Below, piece after piece: positions 17,974-26,602 of a stretch of 64,000 bases of DNA. The position numbers and the translations under genes were made by a program. The stretch is taken from the NCBI GenBank assembly GCA_038231295.1, contig JBBRLP010000003.1, forward strand, positions 41,354 through 105,353, written 5' to 3'. Under the pieces are notes generated by a model that was not told the DNA's origin, searched no databases, and was given only the letters and a program-made list of their open reading frames with translations. The DNA is from JANXLO01 sp038231295 (GTDB lineage: Bacteria > Armatimonadota > Chthonomonadetes > Chthonomonadales > Chthonomonadaceae). Positions within the stretch are counted from its first letter, which is position 1. Each line of letters starts with the position of its first letter.

Positions 17974-18393
17974 ATGTACGAAAAGCCTCTGGAAGACGAC
18001 GCCCGCCTCGACCCTACACAGCGTGAACTGCTGAACCTGACCTGGAAAATGCTCAATGCCATTCACACCGGCGACCGAGCGACCTACGGTTCGCTCTGCC
18101 TGCCGGAACTCTCCTGCTACGAAGATGTCTGCGCCTACCGGATTGATGGCCTGGAGTTTCATCTCTCCCTCATCCGGCAGATGGCGGAGACCGCCGCCCT
18201 CCAGCCCGTCCGTTTCGATATGCTCACTCCGCGCATACAGGTCTATGGCGACACCGGCATCGTCACCTACACCCGCCTGATGACCTATGACGAAGCCGGG
18301 CGGCCCCGCTGGACGACTTTCAACGAGACCCGTGTCTTTGTGCGTTCGTCCGGCGACTGGAAACTCGCCCACTTCCACCGCTCTCCCACCTAA
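17974..18393 (+). CDS. NTF2-like protein similar to the CaMKII association domain
   Basis: A 139-residue cytoplasmic protein. The order LLNLTWKMLNAIHTGDRATY, LPELSCYED, FHLSLIRQM, TPRIQVYGDTGIVTYTRLM and DWKLAHFHRSPT is the pattern of SnoaL-like proteins related to the oligomerisation domain of CaM kinase II. Bacterial members are often stand-alone assemblies of unknown role. It lies 5 bases after the TPR gene, so the pair is probably an operon. No catalytic residues can be assigned. Confidence 0.78.
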   Translation: MYEKPLEDDARLDPTQRELLNLTWKMLNAIHTGDRATYGSLCLPELSCYEDVCAYRIDGLEFHLSLIRQMAETAALQPVRFDMLTPRIQVYGDTGIVTYTRLMTYDEAGRPRWTTFNETRVFVRSSGDWKLAHFHRSPT

Positions 18394-18486
18394 AGGCTTC
18401 GGAACCAATCCCTGTTCAGCGACGTGTTACGAAAAGGGGCTGTGAAGAAATCCGAGCAGATCAAGAACGAGTAAGGGGAACGAAAA

Positions 18487-19662
18487 ATGACATTGGCTCA
18501 GGAAACTGAACCGACCGTCGCAGGGAGCGAAGCGGAGAGCTATCAGCGCAACTGGCAGTCCGAACACGATTGCGCGGCGACGTTCCAGATATTGGCCTCT
18601 CGCGAGCGAAACACGGAACGTAAGACGATCTTTGAAAAATTGCAGCAGGCCGAACTGCGTCACACGCAGAAATGGGAAGAGCGGATGCAGGCTCTGGGTC
18701 TGCCACTGCCGCAGAAGCAGAGTGCGGAAGACGCTCTCGCACAGCAGACAAGAGGGGCAGGGGGACTGGCTTCGTTGCTGTTGGCGGTGGAAGAGGAAGA
18801 GCGGCGGGATGTCGCGGACTATACGCGCCAACTGCGTGAAACGGACGACGAAGAGACGGCAGCGCTCCTGCGTGAGATCATCCTGGAGGAGTTCGGGCAG
18901 GCGCAGACTCTGCGCCGTCTGCGAACGCAGAGCAGCCCACGCTCTGCTCTCGATCATCTGCTTCGGCGCGAACGCCGCACGACCGGAAGCTGGATCGGGG
19001 ATGCCATCTATGGGGTCAACGACGGCCTCGGGGCGATCTTCGGAATCGTCAGCGGAGTTTCCGGGGCCACCCTCGGCAACCAGAAATTTGTCCTGCTCTC
19101 CGGTATTGCGGGGATGGTTGCCAGCGCCCTTTCGATGGGAGCCGGAGCCTATCTCGCCTCCAAAAGCGAACGCGAAATCTTTGAAGCGGAGATGGAGCGG
19201 GAACGGGCGGAACTCCGTACCGACCCCGAAGGCGCGAAAGAAGAGATGGCGGTTCTCTATCAGTTGAAGGGCATCCCGGAAGACGACGCGGTGAAAATCG
19301 CGGAAGTTCTCGCCGCGAATGAAGATCAGTTCCTTCGTACACTGGCAATGGAAAAGCTGAACATCTCCGAAGAGGCGTTAAGCGTCCCGGTACGGTCTGC
19401 AGTCACCGGATCACTCTCCACCGCTCTGGGAGCCTTCATCCCGATTATTCCGTTCTTCTTTATGAAGGGCTATCCGGCCATTATCGCCGCCGCTGTTATC
19501 TCGCTCATCGCGCACTTTGCGGTCGGGGCGGCCAAGAGTATGATTACCGTGCGCTCCTGGTGGAGCAGCGGCCTGGAGATGACGCTTGTCGGCGCGGTCG
19601 AGGGCGTGGCGACCTATCTCATCGGCATCGGGTTGGGCCATATCGGCGGAGGCGCCCTCTGA
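18487..19662 (+). CDS. Ferritin-like/VIT1 fusion, MbfA-type iron exporter
   Basis: A 391-residue membrane protein. Residues about 20-150 form a rubrerythrin-like four-helix domain with repeated acidic/His positions (ESYQRNWQSEHDCAATFQIL; EERRDVADYT; ILEEFGQAQ). Residues about 160-391 form a VIT1/CCC1 manganese/iron transporter with GVNDGLGAIFGIVSGVSGA and about five membrane helices, plus an acidic cytoplasmic insertion (REIFEAEMERERAELR). Such erythrin-VIT1 proteins export or store iron and reduce oxidative stress. One ferroxidase-site residue set cannot be fully confirmed by eye. It begins 93 bases after the NTF2-like gene and 43 bases before an MscS channel. Confidence 0.87.
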   Translation: MTLAQETEPTVAGSEAESYQRNWQSEHDCAATFQILASRERNTERKTIFEKLQQAELRHTQKWEERMQALGLPLPQKQSAEDALAQQTRGAGGLASLLLAVEEEERRDVADYTRQLRETDDEETAALLREIILEEFGQAQTLRRLRTQSSPRSALDHLLRRERRTTGSWIGDAIYGVNDGLGAIFGIVSGVSGATLGNQKFVLLSGIAGMVASALSMGAGAYLASKSEREIFEAEMERERAELRTDPEGAKEEMAVLYQLKGIPEDDAVKIAEVLAANEDQFLRTLAMEKLNISEEALSVPVRSAVTGSLSTALGAFIPIIPFFFMKGYPAIIAAAVISLIAHFAVGAAKSMITVRSWWSSGLEMTLVGAVEGVATYLIGIGLGHIGGGAL

Positions 19663-19705
19663 ATCTCCGTAAGACTTTCCACAACGAGGAGAAAACCGTT
19701 CGCCC

Positions 19706-20560
19706 ATGAATCCTGTCAAAACGCCCCATGTATTTGACATGGCTTTCTGGACCCGTCAGTGGGACAGATTGACCGAGAATGCGCTCTCTTCCTTCCTCCA
19801 GATCGTCGTCATTGTTCTCAGCTACCTCTTCCTGCGCTGGCTGCTCTACCGGGTATCGGATGGCATTATGGGCGGGATTCTGGCCCGTGAGCATCGGTTT
19901 GGTCTCTCCGAGGAGCGGTCCGGCCGTCTCCAGACTCTGCGCGGCCTCTCGCGCAGCATGATTGGCTATGTCCTGTTTTTCGTCTTCGGGGTGCTGCTGT
20001 TCAAAGCCATCGGCTTCGACATCATGCCGTTTATTACGACGGCAGGCGTCATCGGGCTGGCAATCGGGTTCGGGGCGCAAAAACTGGTCAAGGATGTGAT
20101 CTCCGGTTTCTTCATCATCATTGACAACGTGTTCGTCGTGGGCGATACGGTCGCCATCGGAACCGTGATCGGTCAGGTCATTGAGATGGGGATGCGGGTC
20201 ACCAAAATTCAGGACTCCACCGGACGGCTCTACATCCTCTCCAATGGCGACATCGGCACCGTCACAAATCTCTCCCGTAACCCGGTTGAGGACTTTATTG
20301 AGGTGGGGATTCTGCCTGCCGCCGATCTGAATCTCGCCGTCGCGACGATCAACAAAACGGGCGAAGACCTCTTTGCACGGACAGACGGCCACCACCTCAA
20401 AGCCCCTCCCCACGTTCTGGGCATCACGGCCTTCTCCGCCACCGCCGTCACCCTTCGCATCGGGGTCACTTCTGACCCGCGAGGTCTGCCTGCCGAGCAG
20501 ATGCGTGTCCGCGCCGCCGTCCGCGACGCTCTGCTCGAAAAAGAGATCGGCATCGCCTGA
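19706..20560 (+). CDS. Small-conductance mechanosensitive channel (MscS family)
   Basis: A 284-residue channel with three to four membrane helices. The pore helix and beta domain read GLAIGFGAQKLVKDVISGFF, the MscS hallmark, followed by GDTVAIGTVIGQVIEMGMRV and the C-terminal alpha/beta domain. It releases solutes on hypo-osmotic shock. It follows the MbfA-like gene by 43 bases and converges on kptA with only 26 bases between stops; no terminator is visible there. Confidence 0.92.
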   Translation: MNPVKTPHVFDMAFWTRQWDRLTENALSSFLQIVVIVLSYLFLRWLLYRVSDGIMGGILAREHRFGLSEERSGRLQTLRGLSRSMIGYVLFFVFGVLLFKAIGFDIMPFITTAGVIGLAIGFGAQKLVKDVISGFFIIIDNVFVVGDTVAIGTVIGQVIEMGMRVTKIQDSTGRLYILSNGDIGTVTNLSRNPVEDFIEVGILPAADLNLAVATINKTGEDLFARTDGHHLKAPPHVLGITAFSATAVTLRIGVTSDPRGLPAEQMRVRAAVRDALLEKEIGIA

Positions 20561-20586
20561 GACTCTTGCCCGCTTTGGACACATTC

Positions 20587-21150
20587 CTACGCATACGCCT
20601 CCGGCTCCAGAAACTCCGGCGGAATCGCGGTGGAAATGTAGAGGCGGGCTTCGGGCTGGAAGAACTGTACGCCTGCGGCATGAGCCTGTCGCGCTTTCAC
20701 TTTAAGAAGAATCGGACGGGCGCAGTGGCGTCTTCCAACAGCAAGCGCCTGCTCAGGATAGGTCGAAAGGTGAACGTACTGGCGTCCCATCGGCAGAAGT
20801 CCCTCATTCCGAATGGCGTTCCATGCGCCCGGAGAGGTGCCATGATACAGCGTCTCAGGCGGCTCTACTTCGGCGTAGGTCACCTCTTTTTCGACGGAAT
20901 GCCCGTAGCGGGCGCGGATATTCTCGCCGGCGATTTCGTAACGCTGCTTGTCGCAGACCGTCACAACATAACGAATATGCTCCAGAGTGTAGTCGCGCCA
21001 CTCGCGACGGCGCGTGACGGCAGTGAGCAGATCGGTCAGCGACACAAAACCCTGCTCACCCAGCGTCAGCCCGAACTTCTCCGGCTCATGGCGCAGGGCC
21101 AACGACATGAATTTGCTGAGGCGTTTGCGCTCCGGCTCCGATAACATCAT
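20587..21150 (-). CDS. kptA: RNA 2'-phosphotransferase (Tpt1/KptA)
   Basis: Transfers an internal RNA 2'-phosphate to NAD, giving ADP-ribose 1'',2''-cyclic phosphate. In eukaryotes this finishes tRNA splicing; in bacteria it is tied to RNA repair or to unknown substrates. At 187 residues from ATG 21150 (GGAGGGAG upstream; an in-frame TTG at 21177 is the alternative) it matches the family. LSKFMSLALRHEPEKFGL supplies the first Arg-His, LYHGTSPGAWNAIRNEGLLP and YVHLS form the NAD site. It is the last gene of the Ro60 block, 48 bases after the Clp-RF2 fusion and on the same strand, which supports a role in RNA repair. Confidence 0.92.
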   Translation of the reverse strand: MMLSEPERKRLSKFMSLALRHEPEKFGLTLGEQGFVSLTDLLTAVTRRREWRDYTLEHIRYVVTVCDKQRYEIAGENIRARYGHSVEKEVTYAEVEPPETLYHGTSPGAWNAIRNEGLLPMGRQYVHLSTYPEQALAVGRRHCARPILLKVKARQAHAAGVQFFQPEARLYISTAIPPEFLEPEAYA

Positions 21151-21198
21151 TTGACTTTTCTCCCTCCGCTCGCTCAAACGGTCTGCTCTCCGCGTCCT

Positions 21199-24100
21199 TT
21201 ACTCCTCTTCCGCAGGACGGGATTTGAGATAGGCCAGAATGAAATCGTCCAGCCCGCCGTCCAACACGCCTGCCACCTGCGTGGTCTGCGCGTCGGTGCG
21301 AAGATCACGCACAAAACGGTTGCCATCGGGCGCATAGAGGCGAATGATTTCCGGCGGGGCTTCCGTGGCAGCCCGGTCGCTCTCTCCTCTAGCCGGCTTG
21401 ACGCCGTTCGCGACCGCCTCTGCCTTCAATTTCTGTTCGGCTTCCCAGTCCAGGAAGAGGCGAGCGAGGGGCGCATCGTCATCCCGCAGGGCGGTCATGG
21501 TGATGGCGGCGGTCTGGAAGGGTGCGGACGGATCGGTGTCGTCAGCGCGAATGAGCAGTTTGTGCGCCCCGGTCTCGCCACGCAGGAAGCCGGAGACGTT
21601 GACGCCCTTCAAGCCCAGAACGATCTCCGGCAGCAGCAGCGTCTCCAGCCGCTTGAGCAGGGCTGTGAAATCCCCTGCCGTAATCTCGACATAGGGCGGA
21701 CGCATGGGAGGGCCGGGATCGAAGCCGCTGAGAACCGACTTGGGCGAGAGACCTTCCGCGACCAGATAGCGGTGATACGCCTCGACGGGCGCGAAGACCG
21801 CCGCCGTGTAGCCTTTGCGGCTGGCCCAGCGCAGATACATCTTCGCCAGCGTCAGCAGCCAGCCCGCCTGCGCCGCAGGCCGCGCCGTTCTGCCGAGCGG
21901 ACGCAGATGCAGCAGCGCCTGATTGTTGTCCTTCTGGTCGGCGCAGAGCAGTTCGATCTCCAGATAGTCGGCATCGCGGCAGAGTTCTACATAGCCGTTT
22001 GCCAGATCGGTTTCGTAACGCCCGGAACGTTCGCGCATCGTCATCGTGGCAAACTCTTCAAGATATTCGGCCCGCTCTTTCAGCTGAGTCAGGCGTTTGG
22101 TCAGCCGCTCCAGATGATAGATGCGCTCCCAGACGCGATGCGCCTCCTCGCCATACGCAACGAAATTACGTCGTCGCGTTCGCGCCAGCAGGCTCTGATG
22201 CTCCGTCTGCAAGGCCCGTACCCTGTCGTTCTCGCTCCATTCGTGGAGGTGCAGGCGGACGGCGGCAAAACCCTCCACCAGCTCTTTGATGTCGAGGCGG
22301 CGCGTGGTATCGCCATGCTGCAACAGTCCGGGCTTCTGCTGAACGACCTGTTTGGCATCCGTCAGCGGGGACGCGACAAGTTTGACCTGCCCTTCCTCAC
22401 TCCGAATCTGGACAAGCTGCGCCCCGGTGGTGCGCTGCGCGACGAGGAACCGGGCCAGCGGCACGATGATGCGCTTTTCGATCTCGCGCTTCAGCGGACG
22501 CGCCCCGTAGAGCGGGCTGAACCCCGTCTCCAGCAACAGGTCCATCATTCCCTCATCCATCTCCACGAGCAGGCCGCGCCGTGTCACGCCTTCGCGCTCC
22601 AGCAGTTTCGCCATCTCACGCTGTGCGATCTGGCGCATGGCCTCCCGATCCAGCGGGCGAAACACGACCACTTTGTCCAGACGGTTGACGAACTCTGGCC
22701 GGAAGAATTTTTCCACCTGTCCGAGGAAGTGCGTTTCCAGGGCGCGGTGTGGGTCGGGTTCGCGCAGGCCGGGTTTGCGCTGCTCACGCGGCGAGGCTCC
22801 CAGGTTCGAGGTCATCAGGATGATCGCGCTGCGGAAATCGGCGGTGCGTCCGGCGGCATCCGTCAGCCGTCCTTCGCCCAGGACTTGCAGCAAAGCGTCG
22901 AAGATACCGGCGTCGGCCTTCTCGAACTCATCCAGCAGCACGACCGAGAACGGCTGAAGGCGAATCCGCTTCGTCAGTTCGCCCTCCTGATCGCCAAGCG
23001 GCGAACCGATGAGTTTGGCGACGGTATACGGTTCCGCGTACTCGCTCATGTCGTAGCGCAAAATGCGCTCCTGACTGCCGAACAGGTAGGCGGCCAGCGT
23101 CTTCGCCATCTCCGTCTTGCCCACTCCCGTCGGCCCGACGAAGAACAACACACCGAGCGGCTTGTGCGGATCGTTCAGCCCCGCCTTGAGAACCGTAATC
23201 AGGTCTACGACGGTCTGCACGGCATCCGGCTGCCCGATCAGACGCTCTCGGAAATGCTGTTCGACGGCTTCGGGTTCCAGCGGTAGGTGGTCGGAGAGCA
23301 GAAATTCCGGCAGTCCGGTCTGCGTGGCGAAAGCGCGAACCATTACCTGTCGGGTGATAACAGGGCGTTTCTCCGCCGGGTCTTTCTCCTCGTCGTCGGT
23401 GCGCTTGCCGATTTCCTGCGCGACCTGCGCGACCAGGGCGAGGGCTTTGCCCGGAAAGGCGCGGTAGGGCAGATAGCGGCGGGTCAGTTCCAGCGCAGCC
23501 TCCTGCGCTCCCGGCTCGATGCGAACGCCGAACTCGCGCTCCAGAGTTGCACTGACGCTGCCCAGTACGCTCAAGGTCTCGTCGGCGTTAGTCTCCGGGA
23601 CGACGAGCGACGTGAAGAGGCGCAGGAAACCGGGGTCGCGGTTCTCCCCTACGCGCGCCCGTTCCGGCGACGACTCCCCGATGAGCGTCACCGTCCCGTC
23701 CGCGAGATAGGGCTTCAAAAACTCCGCCATATTCCCGTCGGATTTCGCCGAACGGCCCTCCTCCATCAGGCCGATCACGTCGTCCATCAACAGGATATGA
23801 CGCTTCTTGCGGCACTCCTCCACGATGTTCTTGAGTTTCTCTTCCCACTGCCCGACATACATACAGCCCGCGATAAGCTGCCCCGGCGAGGTGTACCAGA
23901 CCTGACGCTGACGCAGGGCGGCAGGACACTGGTCTTCGCGAATGCGGCGGGCAATCTCATGGACGATGGCGGTCTTGCCGACGCCGGACGCGCCAGACAG
24001 CAGGATGCTGTTGTTGCGTTCGGCGGAGAGTATGCGGAGCATCTGCTCGATAAGGCGGTCACGGCGATAGGCGCGATGCAGACGGCCTTCCTTTACCCGC

Positions 24101-24747
24101 GCCGTCAGATTGACGCCGCTCGCTTTGAGCGCCCAGAAATGCGTGTCTTCCTGCTCCTCCTTCGACTTCTTGCGCTCGGCCTGCGGTTTGAGAGGCGTGA
24201 ACGACACCTCCACCCAGTCCAGCAGTTCCTGACGCTGATAGCGATAGGCCAGGAGGTCTTCCAGCGTGTAGTCCTTGAAGTAGGCGCTCAGTTCCTGCGT
24301 CGCCGTCTGCTTCAGTTCGGTCAGGTTGTAGCAGTAGAAAGAGAGCGGTGGAGAGGTGAGTTTGGGGACATGGACAAGGGACTGGTCGTCGGTCTCTTTC
24401 GAGACGAGCAGACTGAACACCATCTGCACTTTGTTGTGGCGTTTGCGTCCGGCGCGGTCTTCGGGGCGCAGTTCGATCTCGATCTTTTCGAGTGACTGGC
24501 CCTCTTTGTAGTTGTCGTAGCGGTGCAGCGACTGCGCGTCCGCCTTCGACAGCCATTTCGCGAGCGCCTGCCGCACATCGTCTTTGACCTCATCCAGGAT
24601 TAGCCCATGTGCGGAGAGACTCGGCGCGGCGGGACGCGCATCGTCGTCCCATTCCCCATCGAAAGGAACGTCCGAAATGCCCGGAACCGTTACGGTATAG
24701 GTGCCATTGTCGTGCCGCTGCACAAATAGTCGAAATCGTTGCTGCAT
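21199..24747 (-). CDS. Double-AAA+ Clp-type ATPase fused to a GGQ-less release-factor-2-like domain
   Basis: A 1182-residue protein. Residues 1-210 are an uncharacterised N-domain. AAA module 1 has Walker A GASGVGKT (252-259) and LLMDDV. AAA module 2 is ClpA/B-like, with GPTGVGKT (538-545), LLDEFE and the ClpB D2-small domain to about 790. Residues 815-1182 resemble RF2: the EFW-like HEWSEND helix bundle, AKMYLRWASRKGY (968-980), GETGAHKLLI, and the RF2 tail RDLRTDAQ..VLDGGLDDFI. The part between 1090 and 1132 where the GGQ hydrolysis domain should lie is only about 45 residues with no GGQ. It could bind ribosomes and unfold or extract something without releasing peptide. No Shine-Dalgarno is visible; a Y-like hairpin ends 16 bases upstream. 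Confidence 0.85.
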   Translation of the reverse strand: MQQRFRLFVQRHDNGTYTVTVPGISDVPFDGEWDDDARPAAPSLSAHGLILDEVKDDVRQALAKWLSKADAQSLHRYDNYKEGQSLEKIEIELRPEDRAGRKRHNKVQMVFSLLVSKETDDQSLVHVPKLTSPPLSFYCYNLTELKQTATQELSAYFKDYTLEDLLAYRYQRQELLDWVEVSFTPLKPQAERKKSKEEQEDTHFWALKASGVNLTARVKEGRLHRAYRRDRLIEQMLRILSAERNNSILLSGASGVGKTAIVHEIARRIREDQCPAALRQRQVWYTSPGQLIAGCMYVGQWEEKLKNIVEECRKKRHILLMDDVIGLMEEGRSAKSDGNMAEFLKPYLADGTVTLIGESSPERARVGENRDPGFLRLFTSLVVPETNADETLSVLGSVSATLEREFGVRIEPGAQEAALELTRRYLPYRAFPGKALALVAQVAQEIGKRTDDEEKDPAEKRPVITRQVMVRAFATQTGLPEFLLSDHLPLEPEAVEQHFRERLIGQPDAVQTVVDLITVLKAGLNDPHKPLGVLFFVGPTGVGKTEMAKTLAAYLFGSQERILRYDMSEYAEPYTVAKLIGSPLGDQEGELTKRIRLQPFSVVLLDEFEKADAGIFDALLQVLGEGRLTDAAGRTADFRSAIILMTSNLGASPREQRKPGLREPDPHRALETHFLGQVEKFFRPEFVNRLDKVVVFRPLDREAMRQIAQREMAKLLEREGVTRRGLLVEMDEGMMDLLLETGFSPLYGARPLKREIEKRIIVPLARFLVAQRTTGAQLVQIRSEEGQVKLVASPLTDAKQVVQQKPGLLQHGDTTRRLDIKELVEGFAAVRLHLHEWSENDRVRALQTEHQSLLARTRRRNFVAYGEEAHRVWERIYHLERLTKRLTQLKERAEYLEEFATMTMRERSGRYETDLANGYVELCRDADYLEIELLCADQKDNNQALLHLRPLGRTARPAAQAGWLLTLAKMYLRWASRKGYTAAVFAPVEAYHRYLVAEGLSPKSVLSGFDPGPPMRPPYVEITAGDFTALLKRLETLLLPEIVLGLKGVNVSGFLRGETGAHKLLIRADDTDPSAPFQTAAITMTALRDDDAPLARLFLDWEAEQKLKAEAVANGVKPARGESDRAATEAPPEIIRLYAPDGNRFVRDLRTDAQTTQVAGVLDGGLDDFILAYLKSRPAEEE

Positions 24748-24763
24748 AGTTGTTCACACAGAA

Positions 24764-24833
24764 AGAAGGCGGGGCAAGTGGCTGCCGAGGGGGTTATTTT
24801 CAAGATAACCCTCGGCATTCGGCCCCACCTTCC
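24764..24833 (-). ncRNA. Y-RNA-like hairpin 2 (between rsr and the Clp-RF2 gene)
   Basis: The RNA folds as a long lower stem, GGAAGGTGGGGC with GCCCCGCCTTCT (12 bp with two G-T pairs). An internal loop follows (CGAAT on the 5' side, AGCCACTT on the 3' side), then an upper stem GCCGAGGGTTAT with ATAACCCCCTCGGC. The 5' strand carries GGGCCG-N9-GGTTATC, the Ro-binding strand pattern of animal Y RNAs (GGUCCG-N9-GGUUAU), and CTTG on the opposite strand matches their CUUG. It has no tRNA-like part. It ends 16 bases before the Clp-RF2 start codon. Confidence 0.75.
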
Positions 24834-24843
24834 GGCACAGAAT

Positions 24844-24910
24844 AGACGAGGCAAGGGAACTGCGGAGGGGTTAATCTAAGCGAGATGCCCCTCCGCATTC
24901 GGCCCCGTCC
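24844..24910 (-). ncRNA. Y-RNA-like hairpin 1 (tandem copy)
   Basis: It has the same plan as hairpin 2 but different paired bases: lower stem GGACGGGGC with GCCTCGTCT, 5' loop CGAAT, upper stem GCGGAGGGG with CCCCTCCGC, 3' loop AGTTCCCTT. The motif reads GGGCCG-N9-GGGCATC. Stems differ while pairing is kept and loops are conserved, which is covariation between the two copies and supports a real structured RNA. It starts 25 bases after the rsr stop. Confidence 0.72.
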
Positions 24911-24934
24911 GATTCCCTTCTCAGGGAAAGTGAT

Positions 24935-26542
24935 TTAGAGACTATTCGACGCGAACTGCCGCATTACCTCCGGGGCGGCGGTATCGAAGCCGACAACATC
25001 CAGTATTCCTCCGTCGTCGGGGTCGGCGATAGAGAAGTGGTTGGCGACCATTGCGACCACGATCAGCCGCGCCGGAATGCCCATCCGCTCCCGATACTCG
25101 CGCAGCGCCTGCCCCGGATGAATGTCCCCGTACCAGGTCTCGCTGTCGGTATAGATGACGAAGGTGTCCGCCTGCACCTGGTTCTTCAGCGCCCACTGCA
25201 TCGGCAGAGAACAGTCCGTCCTGCCGAAGGGAAGTCGGCTTGTCGCCTCAATGACGTTGTCCAGCCGCTGATGCCGGGAGATGTCGAGCGGAGTCATCTT
25301 GTCGCAGAACGCCACCACCTCCACCTGCGGCTCGACCCGGTAGGTCACCATCGCCATCGCCGACGAAGCGTCACGCGGCGTCAGCCCCGGGATCCCGGCA
25401 ACCTGCCCCATGCCCATCGAACCGGAGACATCCAGCGCCAGTACCCAGCGATTGCTTGCCGCCTCGACATTCCCGAAGGAGAGCGTGAAAGCCGCGTCCA
25501 GCGCTTCGATCACCTCCGGCACGACCTCCCACTCGCTGCCGCCTCGCGGCCCCTTCCCACCACGATAGACGGAAAGAGCAGAGAGTAGTTGGAGAGGATG
25601 AATTCGCGCCCGCTTGAGCTGCGCCGCATCGGTCAGGCGACGGGTGATCTCCTTCACCTCCTCCCGCGCTCCCTTCCGCAAAATGCCGACACGCGACAGA
25701 TTGACCAGGTTGCGAATCAGGAAGGTGAGGCCGGAGTGCGGCAGAACCGCCTCCCAGACCGCCTTATCCCGCATCTCCGTCGGGACGACCTCCATCGGCA
25801 GTTCGTACTCCCGCACCAGCGCAGCCGCCTCCTGCGAGTTCGTCGCCTTCTGCACCCGCTCGAAGGCCCAGAGAATTCGCAGCGCGGCGTCGGGGTGCGA
25901 CTCCGGCCCAACGCTCTCCCACCCGTCCACGACCCACTTATAGATCGCGTTGCGAGTCGGGTCGGTCGTCTTCGGGTGGGCGAGACGCAACAGGTCTCGA
26001 TGCGACCAGCCGTCCCGCTGCCGATACTTCACGACCTGATTTGCCAGCGCATTCGCGGACGACTGCCCCTCATACCACCGGGCGACAGCCTCCCGCAGCC
26101 CGCGTCCCCATCCGCGCATTCCGTCCACATACTCGGCGAAGTGGAACAAGTGCGTTCCAATACGCGCTACCTTCGGCAGCGCCGCCAGCGCCGCCCAACG
26201 CGTGTTGTCGTCGCCGAACGACGCGCACATCGCCAGCGCGAACAGGGCCGGGTCGTTCTTCGGCGCCCGTCCGGCATCGGAGATCGCGACGATTTCGTTT
26301 ACCGTCCTTACCCCATCGGCCAGGATGCACCGCTTGACCGCCTGCGCGTTCTCCTGAGTCAGTTTCGTCTCGGTGGCGTAATAAGAGCCGCCCTCGCTGC
26401 CCAGCACCAGGAACCGCGTCAGTCGCTTCCAGTCGTCCACCGCCCACGCATACCCGCCCGCCGAGTTCGCCGTCTGGCTCGAACCGGGTATCGGCAGATT
26501 CTGCGGGGTCTTCTTCGCATTCATCACATTCTTATAAAGCAT
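24935..26542 (-). CDS. rsr: Ro60/Rsr, TROVE-domain RNA-binding ring protein
   Basis: Binds Y RNAs and the 3' ends of misfolded RNAs, and in studied bacteria works with PNPase in RNA decay. The product has 535 residues from ATG 26542 (AGGAGGTG 7 bases upstream; a longer open frame to 26680 runs into the chimeric RNA and is discarded). Residues 1-360 are the HEAT-like TROVE ring (FLVLGSEGGSYY; HLFHFAEYVDGMRGWGRGLR). Residues 365-535 form a von Willebrand A domain with intact MIDAS DVSGS (371-375), a threonine-containing second loop and TDSE. Y-type RNAs lie directly upstream and downstream on the same strand. This is the centre of the locus. Confidence 0.95.
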   Translation of the reverse strand: MLYKNVMNAKKTPQNLPIPGSSQTANSAGGYAWAVDDWKRLTRFLVLGSEGGSYYATETKLTQENAQAVKRCILADGVRTVNEIVAISDAGRAPKNDPALFALAMCASFGDDNTRWAALAALPKVARIGTHLFHFAEYVDGMRGWGRGLREAVARWYEGQSSANALANQVVKYRQRDGWSHRDLLRLAHPKTTDPTRNAIYKWVVDGWESVGPESHPDAALRILWAFERVQKATNSQEAAALVREYELPMEVVPTEMRDKAVWEAVLPHSGLTFLIRNLVNLSRVGILRKGAREEVKEITRRLTDAAQLKRARIHPLQLLSALSVYRGGKGPRGGSEWEVVPEVIEALDAAFTLSFGNVEAASNRWVLALDVSGSMGMGQVAGIPGLTPRDASSAMAMVTYRVEPQVEVVAFCDKMTPLDISRHQRLDNVIEATSRLPFGRTDCSLPMQWALKNQVQADTFVIYTDSETWYGDIHPGQALREYRERMGIPARLIVVAMVANHFSIADPDDGGILDVVGFDTAAPEVMRQFASNSL

Positions 26543-26602
26543 CGTCGCACCTCCTGTATCGGCCCTACCGTCGCATTTGGTAAGGCGAATCAATCTCAAT
26601 AA

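Noticed and set aside
21151..24495. Two long plus-strand frames opposite the Clp-RF2 gene.
   Set aside because: Shadows of a high-GC gene on the other strand; composition is Arg/Gln-rich with no domains or ribosome sites.
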